A DNA stretch of 64,000 nucleotides from Stereum hirsutum FP-91666 SS1 (taxonomy: Eukaryota; Basidiomycota; Agaricomycetes; Russulales; Stereaceae). A program made the translations under genes and the position numbers. The notes beneath the pieces were generated by a model. The model was not told where the DNA came from. It worked only from the letters and a program-made list of their open reading frames with translations, and made no database searches. Shown piece by piece: positions 56,272 through 64,000 of this stretch; positions within the stretch are counted from its first letter, which is position 1, and each line of letters starts with the position of its first letter. The stretch lies in assembly GCF_000264905.1 (NCBI RefSeq), contig NW_006763147.1, positions 532,272 to 596,271 of the forward strand, given 5' to 3'.

Positions 56272-57704
56272 TCACTCATAGACGAAGCATAGCACACCCC
56301 CCGTCGTGTTCATCACATCACCAACGGTTAAGCTCGGTATGATCCCGAAATAGTCGAGAGTGGTGTTGAGTGCTTGATGTATCGTCAGTCCATAAAACCA
56401 ATAAGAAGATATAAGAAAAGACTGACTCGTATTCCTCCATCCTTCAAGTGGCTCGAGCTCTGTGTCCACGAAACCCGCAATATCGTAAACATTGCTTTCG
56501 TTAAGACCCTGCCATTGTGCCCATATACGGTCCAGCATTCCGTGATCTGCACGGCGTATATGAGGTGATCAGTCTATGCCTACGGGGATGAGAGAAAAGA
56601 GACGACATACGGAGATAGAACAACGGGTCAGATGGACTTGTGAGCAGGTTCAGCATGTCTCCACCTATGCCTTGATGACCACCGCCATGCATCCCACCAC
56701 CGAGTCTGTCATGAGAGCTAGGGGAGGCACGATCGCACGGCATAAATGCGGCATAAGTCTCTGTTCCTACGCATTGGTCGACGTAACTGTCGACGAAGAA
56801 TGGAATATCCAGTAAGAAGTGAGCTGCGTGAAAAGTATGAGGGAACAGGGAACAAAGTCTTACGATTGCGCGGTGTATGTTGTATTTGTTTCGTCGATGA
56901 CCCTTGAAAGATAGTGTGGGGTATTTTCGATCCCAGGACCCAAGTTCAACGTCCAATCTGTGAATAAATACGCAGTCAGGTCATGGCAACAGAACGATGT
57001 TGCCTTCGACTCACTTGCAAAAGGTCCATCAACAACAACACCATCCGGATCCGTGCCATTGGAGCCAAAGTGTTCCGCCGACAACATCTCGGAAGTAGCC
57101 CAGTGTCCCGCCGCGGACCTTCATGCTCAAGTTTAGTATCGACTGTTGCTGGAACAAAGAGAACACGTACGTCCAATTCCAGTACGGCAGAGGTCCGGTG
57201 TAATTACACTCATTGCGCAAGAGAGTCTCCTGAGCGTGAATCAGGCCGCGATGCCATGGCAAGAATTGTCCAACAGGATGAAGTCGGTCTCCGGTCCTAC
57301 AGCAGTGTGGAGTAAGACGTGAAGCTCATACTAAGAGAAAGCTCTTTATCACTGACCAAGCACCATCGACGAGCGTCCCATTCGTTTGTATTTGATGAGT
57401 AGCCACAAGGTCTTCCCATCTAGTGACGGCTCCCGTCGAGGTATTCTTGCTGGGCGCGGTGGCGAGACAGTTCACGGCATCAAAATAAGCTGATTGATCT
57501 TCCCTCTCGAGGGTGAACCTGGGGGTCAGACACTCAGCAATGTAGTCGGCGTTTACCAGTGAGAGGGGGGGCAGCGTACCATTCTTTCCTGACCGTCGGA
57601 TTGGTACACTCCGACGAGCGACTAGACAGCGGTACGGATGCCACGAACGAAGAGAGGAAAAGCAGAGATAGAAGAGACATCCAGCGTTTAGAACGAAGAT
57701 CCAT
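56272..57704 (-). CDS. Secreted short-form tyrosinase
   Basis: Type-3 copper enzyme that oxidises phenols to quinones, here predicted extracellular. The start at 57704 gives a signal peptide ('MDLRSKRWMSLLSLLFLSSF'). Exons include 57704-57580, 57518-57357 and one from 57296, ending with the stop at 56272. Copper A: 'LVATHQ', 'GDRLHPVGQFLPWHRGLIHA', followed by 'CNYTGPLPYWNWT'. Copper B: 'MHGGGHQGIGGDM' (H-x3-H) and 'FYLHHGMLDRIWAQW', the last His completed across an intron. The protein ends about 75 residues after copper B, so the C-terminal lid domain that keeps long fungal tyrosinases latent is missing. Closely similar to the gene at 61659-63339, hence a local duplication. Confidence 0.9.
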
Positions 57705-59113
57705 TTTTGGCCGAAAGGTGGGTTTGAGGAACAGGGCAAAACAAGCTGGCTTTCAGAATTTTGATTGGCCTTATAACGGATAAGGATTGGCTGCGGTAAA
57801 CGCGAGCGTGAAGCCCACTTCACGACCATGCTGAAGCATGGATCCAATCACAACTGAGGAGGTCAATTATCAGGGTTTAAGGTACAATGCCGTCAGCGAC
57901 CAGCGCAGCATGAGAAAACAACATACAACGCAAGGAACAAGAAGTAGGAAGGTGCGGAACCGTGGCCACCGTGTTGTCTCTCTTCGCCTTCCTTCCCAAC
58001 CATAAAGAGGTTGTCAGACAATCGGAGGTAGACGCCGCATCGACCATCTGCGGATAAAAGGAATTTAAGAGCAAGGAGCTACATTGTCCTGAAAGAATGG
58101 TGGTCGGAGGAGCATACTATTGAAAGCTTGGCGACTGCTACAGTCGCCAAGGACGATCGATAAGGGGCATGCGCGCGCAAAGCGCTCATCAACCCTCGCA
58201 GCACGCTTGAAAAGACATATTTGACGACAAGTCGCGTCCTGTGCACGAGATCTGCCAGGAGGTCCAATGAGAAGTAACATCGCCGTCCCTAACAAGTCCC
58301 TAAGATGCGCAGGCATGAGTCATACGGATTTCGCGATTCCGGAGCTCGTATTCAGAGGTCGGTCTTGAGAGGTCCATTCCAATGAATTAGGCACAGCGTA
58401 TCGCTCGAGACGTGGCAAGTGTTCGCTACCCAAACACCGTCCGAGTCGTCGGGCGTGAGGAGACTTCTTCGATCGTTGAGTGGCAAACCATACAATGTTA
58501 CGCCAACTGAGAACGTACCCGACAGCAAAGAGGATTACTTAGTGCGCAGATAGAATGAGGCAGGAGCACAAGGAGATTTTTCCAATAACGGGGGATGACT
58601 ATGCAGGCAAAGACCAAGAAGCGAGCCGCTAGTACGAAAGACAAGGGTTGGATCTCGGAGGCGGCCGGGGCTAACGGCTTCTGAATTCAACAAGGACAAA
58701 CAACCCAAGTAATTTGCAATTAATGAGCCTTCCGAGACCCCAGGAGATTTTTAGCATGATTTCAGCACTCCCTTCATTTCGCAAAAACACGAACAAGTGT
58801 ATCATCGGATAGCAAAGGCTAACCGCCGAGCACATGGTTGCTATCTGGTTTGTCAACTTCCTGATGGGGCTGATCTTACGCAACTTGAAGGTTTTTGCTT
58901 TTTTCGGACGACTTGATTGGTTTTCTGTTCTCACCGCCTGCACTTCTGTCTCCCACGTGCTGAGTAAACTTTGAGGGCGCTATTACTATTTTTGGCGTGC
59001 CCCATTCGTAAAGCAGCGAGCACTGAGGTCGCTGCTACCGTCAGGCTTCTTCTCCTCACTGGCAACCACGAACTTGCTTTCATCCCTAGTAGTCCTCTTG
59101 GAGCTCCCGCTCG
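57705..59113. other. Divergent promoter region between tyrosinase and P450
   Basis: About 1.4 kb without a frame of coding character. It is the shared upstream region of the secreted tyrosinase (minus) and the P450 (plus), so co-regulation is possible but not shown. Confidence 0.4.
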
Positions 59114-61392
59114 ATGCATTTGACGGATTTCCACTCTCCATTGACATCTGTTGGTCTTCTTACTGTCTTGATCCTACTTTGTGCTTGGGTACGTAGACGT
59201 GCTCGGCCTGTCGTACCCTTACCTCCCGGACCGTGGCCGCTACCGATCATAGGCAATGTCAGGGATTTGACGCCGAAACAGCTTTGGCTCAGGGTCACTG
59301 AATGGGCAAATATCTATGGTACTTGTCTCTTTCTAGCCTCATGTAGAAAGGCGGCCAACTAACCTTCAACATCGTACTACCCTTCAGGCGACGTCTGTCA
59401 TGTCCATGCCTTCGGCCAGAGCATGATCTTTTTGAGCAGCCCCAAGGCCATATCGGCTTTATTAGACGCGCGAGGCTCATTGAACTCCGATAGACCGAAG
59501 TCTGTCATGGGAGGAGAATTGTAAGAATAGATTATATCCGACGAAACCGTCAGACATACTAAAATGTGCATGGTCGTGATTAGGTGCGGATGCCACCATT
59601 TGGTAAGAGTTCGAGACGAACGAATGGAATACCTTGTCTGAAGGAGGTCTCTAAACCCCTTTATTATAAATCACCAGGTATCATTTGCAGACTACAACGA
59701 TACATTTAAACGTCGCCGGAGGCTCATGCAGCGTGCCCTGGGAGCTCGGATCATACCATCCTATCATTCCTGGATCCAGGCCTCCACCAGTTTATTCATC
59801 AAAGACCTTCTCAGATCTCCCGAACAATACATAGCCATCACTCGCAAATACGCCGCCGGATTGACGTCCTCCGTAATTTACGGTTATGAGCTCAAGTCAG
59901 CGGACGACAGACTACTCATTCAGTCCGAAGATTGTCTCAATATTCTGTCGAATGAGATCGCCGCTGAGGGAGGCGTTTGGATGGTTGATATGTTTCCGGT
60001 TTTGAAGTATCTGCCATCGTGGCTTCCGGGCGCCGGTTTCAAACGACGTGCGGAGGTATTGAAGAAGAGGTTCTTTACGCTTGCTGAGGAACCATTCAAA
60101 TTCGTGAAGATGAAGCTTCGGCAGGTGAGTGCGCTCGCGTTCTCTGCCCTCGGAAGATTTTTTTTGGACATGAGTCATTTACACCATATTTATATATGCA
60201 GCAAGTCAATCAACCTCCGTCATTCTGCTCAGTCCTCTTGAATAATCCAGAGGGAGATCAAACAGCTGAAGAGGATGATGTGAAGTGGACGGCCACTACA
60301 GTGTTCCTGTCGAGCTCTGATACTGTATGTGGTCGTATCTCAGTAGATCTGTTCACACAAGCAAACATTCTCTCCGCAGACTGTAGCCACTGTGTCTATG
60401 TTCTTGCTCGCTATCTTACTACACCCAGACGTTCTTCGTAAGGCACAACGAGAGATCGACGAAGTCATAGGGAAGAACCAAGTACCAGGCTTCGATGATA
60501 GGAGTCGCCTTCCGTACGGTGCGTCAAGTAACAATCTTCGCGCGATATCTGGGAGATCGCTGATGCCAATTGGTCTTCACAGTTGAGGCAGTCATGTCCG
60601 AGGCCTTGCGCTGGGGGGCACCCGTTCCGTTGAGTATGTTCGTATCTCGATCGACTGCTTCCTCCGACTCAGGTCTCCGTTGAATTGCCCAGACATACCT
60701 CACCGGGCAAGAGAGGAAGATATTTTTCGCGGTATGCGCATTCCGAAGGGATCTTTGGTAAATCCTCTCTCTCCCTCCGTCTTCCGTTCCATATCTCATC
60801 GCAAGCTTGATCCAGATTATCGCTAACATCTGGTAAGATGCTGTCCAAAAAATCAGACGATTATCGAGTGATGTGATTTCATGCAACATCGTAGGGCGAT
60901 CCTGAGAGACGAGAAGCTCTATCCAAACGCGTCTACATTCGACCCGGAGCGATTCATGGCGCCAAATTCCACAGAGAAAGGTAACGAAAAAATCATTGAC
61001 CCTAGAAACTATGTATTCGGTTTCGGGAGAAGGTATGTCCTACGGCCGACATCGACGACATCGGAGACTGATCCTACTTGGCATTCGAACCATCCTTAGG
61101 AGCTGCCCCGGTGCCGATCTCGCTGAAGCCTCCATCTGGCTCTTACTCGTAACCATCATAGCCACCCTCGATATCTCCGCCGCGCTCGATCCTTCCAACG
61201 GGCAGCCTATACGTCCTGACGTTGAGTTTAAGAATTCGTTCTTCAGGTGAGTGGATTCCGAGCCGTATTGTACAGTTTGCCACGGTATCGATACTCATCC
61301 TTTGCGCCAATTAACCCAGGAATGCAACCGACCTCAAGTTCAATGTTCAGGCCAGGTATCCACAGATTTTGTCGGTTTTGTCCTCATTGTAG
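59114..61392 (+). CDS. Cytochrome P450 monooxygenase
   Basis: ER-anchored heme monooxygenase. The start at 59114 gives an N-terminal membrane anchor ('SVGLLTVLILLCAW'), a basic stop-transfer and the 'PLPPGPWPLPIIGN' hinge. Many short exons follow. Landmarks in order: 'FKRRRRLMQRALG' (helix C), 'TVFLSSSDTTVATVSMF' (helix I), 'EALRWGAPVPL' (ExxR), 'TFDPERFM' (PERF) and the heme loop 'FGFGRRSCPGADLAEASIW', whose Cys is the iron ligand. The I-helix has S-S-S-D-T-T where most P450s have A-G-x-D/E-T-T. The last exon begins after an AG|GTGAG donor at about 61246 and ends at TAG 61390-61392 ('YPQILSVLSSL'). Substrate unknown. It sits between two tyrosinases, convergent with the membrane-anchored one. 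Confidence 0.88.
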
Positions 61393-61658
61393 TCTTGCAT
61401 GTACCTGTTTACGATATATAACTTTCGCGGTGTGCGACCTGCGCTCTCCTGACTTTCATGATTCATTTCGGTCTGCTGGAAGACAATAGTCGCGGAATAC
61501 TTTGCACGCTCCTGATTTGTGGAATCGAGTTCGACGGCACGCGCTTTCAGAGGCGGATGTGGCGGTGGCACCAAACATGTTCCAAGCCTCGATCGAATGC
61601 AGGTCAATAACCTTAGGTTATCTACCATGAATGTATCAAGAACGACCCCACACACAAA

Positions 61659-63339
61659 TCACTCATATACAGAACACATCACATCGCCCTTCATATCCAT
61701 GACATCGCCAATGGTCAGCCTGGGTATGATGCCCTGATAGTCCAGGACGGTGTCGAGAGCTGTGCCCAACGTACAAATCCGAGTCAGCATTTGTCTTCGT
61801 AACCCAACGAGGGTTGAGCATAAAAGTCATACTGGTATTTCTCCATCCCGAAAGCGGTTCAGTCGCCGTGTCATAAAACCCGGCGATATCTCCCAAACGG
61901 CCCTCGTTCTCGGCTTGCCACCGTGCCCAGACCTGGTCGAGCATTCCGTGATCTACATCCAAAAGCACGTCCACAGGCACACGAATGATCGTATAATAAG
62001 TACATTGCGTCACATATGATGGTACAATGGGAAATGGACGTACGAAGCCAGAAAATCGGATCATTAGGCGAAGTGGACACATCCGTCAAATCGCCTCCAA
62101 CACCGAAATGCACGCCGCCGTGCATACCTCCACCGTGTATGGGCTCCGTTCGAGGATCGGAGTTGGCGCAGCGCATGAAGGCGCCGTAGGAGGTCGCTGA
62201 CGTGCATTCGTCGACGTACCTTCGAAAGGTAACGGTGTCAGTGGGCTGGGATGGGGTCGTTCAAGATGGAAGTGAAAGGTGAAACTCACTTTTGATGGAC
62301 GTAGGTTGAGTTGGTTTCGTCGACGATCCTCATGAGCGTGTGTACGGTGTTCACGGTGCCTGGCCCGAGATGAAGGGTCAAGTCTACGAACGCGGAGCAT
62401 TAAGTCAGGACGAACTACTACTACGACTAAATGGTGAGTATACTCACTGCCGAAGGGTCCATCTACGACAGCATGGTTCGCTCCTATGCCATTCGAACCA
62501 AAGTGTTCCGGGGTGAGAATCTTGGCGGTCGAAAAGTGGCCTGCGTCCGACCTGAAAGTCAAAGATTCCTCGCAATGGGCGAAGGTCCACACATGAAAGA
62601 TGAACATATATGTAACGTACGTCCAGTTCCAATAAGGTATATTTCCAGTATATCCACACTCATTACGTAGAAGTGTCTCGTGAGCCAGCGTGAAACCTCG
62701 GTGCCACGGTAGGAACCGGCCAGTCTTATGAAGGAGGTCGCCAGTCCTGCATTGCACGTTCAAAATATCAGTATGAGTGAGCTGCTGAATATTGGAAGAA
62801 GTACGGGATTAATGGGACTTACCAAGCACCATCGACGTACCACCCAATTGAGTTGAGCTGGTGTACGATTACAAGGTCTTCGTACCGCGTGGTGGCACCA
62901 CTTGCAGGATTCTTGCTGGGCGCGTTGATGAGGCATAGCTCAGCATCGAAGTAGGCCAGTTGCTCCGCGCGTGTGAAGGAGAACCTGGGACGACCACCGT
63001 CAGCATACATGTCAGCAATGGACCATGACAGTCAGGACAAGGGTCGACTTACCATTCTTTTCTCACTTGTGGGACCGTGCACTTAGGCCGAACCAACACG
63101 CCAGTAGATAGAGATGTCTCGGATGATGGCAAGATGATACCCAAAGTCGAGACATAGAACAGTCCCAGAAGAAGAAGAGCACTCGCTCCGAGCCCACAGA
63201 AAAGATATCTTCGCCAAGATCGCGACTGTCGATCGCACGAACGTTCGTTCTCCGACGAAATAGATTCGTGGGCCAGTAGTGGCAGTAGCGATCCCGTCTC
63301 ACCCTTCGCAACAAAAGAGCGGGAGTATTCAGACTTCAT
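61659..63339 (-). CDS. Tyrosinase with N-terminal membrane anchor
   Basis: Type-3 copper phenol oxidase related to the gene at 56272-57704. The first exon encodes a hydrophilic, Ser/Arg-rich N-terminus of about 45 residues, then a hydrophobic stretch ('YLFCGLGASALLLLGLFYVS'), which is a type II signal anchor rather than a cleavable signal peptide. Copper A: 'LVIVHQLNSIG', 'GDLLHKTGRFLPWHRGFTLA', then 'NIPYWNWT'. Copper B: 'MHGGVHFGVGGDL' (H-x3-H) and 'DPIFWL' joined across an intron to 'HHGMLDQVWARW'. It ends with 'MCSVYE', parallel to 'LCFVYE' in its paralogue, and also lacks the lid domain. The anchor would place the catalytic domain on the lumenal or cell-surface side. Confidence 0.88.
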
Positions 63340-64000
63340 GAGTGCGTAAAAGACCGGTGATGACGCGGGTGAACTTGAGCGTGATGGCGACCTTCAAGAG
63401 TAGGGGTCGAAGGGGCGGTGAGCGAACCTGTGGCAGCCATGACCAAGTATCCGATCTGGTCCTGGTGGTCTGAAACCTTCCGAGAATCGGCGAAGATTAT
63501 AGTGAGCGTCATATTGTCTCAGAGTATGACTACATTCGTTCACACACGGTTTCGGATATGGAATCAAGCTAGCCTATTATGACGGCCCGGGATAGCCATA
63601 CATTGCCCTGCATGGCTCGCATTGATGTCCACTGCGTGACGATCACCCAGGCAGACCAAGTAGAGTGAAACTTGACTGCGAGTTACTTTAGAAGACAAGG
63701 TTAAGAGAAGTGGGCATGCATCGGTGCACGCAGATAATCATTCCTCTTCTGTGACTGACAATGCGGCATACAAATCCATAGAATTCAATTGCTAGTCAAG
63801 GATACCGTTTCAAGGTCTCAAGAAGCTCAGATGGATGCAGACGGAGAAGGTCTAAACTCTGAGGGGCCCAACAGTTCATGATGGTGTCAGTCACGATCGG
63901 GAGCAAAAGTTTGGGCCCAGTCACGACTGACTAGTGACTGGTGCCTTGTTTGGTCTTGTTGAAAACGGATGGCATTGGCTTCCGTCAATTACGTAATCAT
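63340..64000. other. Upstream region of the anchored tyrosinase
   Basis: No open frame of note; promoter for the minus-strand tyrosinase and the window edge. Confidence 0.4.

Overview
The window reads as nuclear DNA of a mushroom-forming basidiomycete (Agaricomycetes). Genes lie densely on both strands and carry many 50-70 nt GT-AG introns and some very small exons. The protein set also fits: a secreted class II (ligninolytic-type) peroxidase, a trichodiene-synthase-like sesquiterpene synthase, two tyrosinases, F-box and MYND genes, and a STAND/NLR-type ATPase. I saw no rRNA, tRNA, transposase, reverse transcriptase or CRISPR array.

Layout. 1-2160: about four degenerate, intron-bearing ~200-280 bp tandem units with no intact gene. 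2160-5675: long upstream region with a G-run-rich block. 5676-10495 (+): CreA/Mig1-type two-C2H2-finger repressor, its first intron about 1.5 kb. 11749-13920 (+): F-box gene with an apparent one-base frame break. 16916-18408 (+): nine-exon sesquiterpene synthase. 19487-21093 (-): ten-exon class II peroxidase with an E/S/D manganese site. 22947-25388 (+): DCAF-type WD40 protein. 25853-27958 (+): DHHC palmitoyltransferase. 28559-32658 (+): AVL9/DENN-type secretory protein. 33130-34581 (+): single-exon F-box gene. 34878-37659 (-): NLR-like ATPase with TPR-type repeats. 39063-39843 (+): small four-helix membrane protein. 39979-41116 (-): NAD(P)HX epimerase. 41824-43241 (+): secreted intradiol dioxygenase-like protein. 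43855-45066 (-): F-box/Cys-rich protein. 45986-49930 (+): large protein with two RING-H2 modules. 50676-52654 (+): probable ORC6. 52870-53823 (+): phytanoyl-CoA-dioxygenase-like oxygenase. 54021-56045 (-): double-MYND protein with a one-base frame break. 56272-57704 (-): secreted tyrosinase. 59114-61392 (+): cytochrome P450. 61659-63339 (-): membrane-anchored tyrosinase.

Functional themes. The carbon-catabolite repressor, peroxidase, intradiol dioxygenase, tyrosinases and P450 fit a plant-litter or wood-degrading lifestyle in which aromatics are oxidised outside the cell. The tyrosinase-P450-tyrosinase block at 56-63 kb is the most cluster-like group. The terpene synthase has no obvious tailoring enzyme next to it. 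ORC6, AVL9, NAXE, DCAF and DHHC are ordinary housekeeping genes.

Exon models were built by hand from splice motifs and reading-frame continuity. Where the exon lengths add up to an intact frame I say so. Three genes (F-box 1, DCAF, double MYND) do not close cleanly and may be pseudogenes or carry single-base sequence errors.
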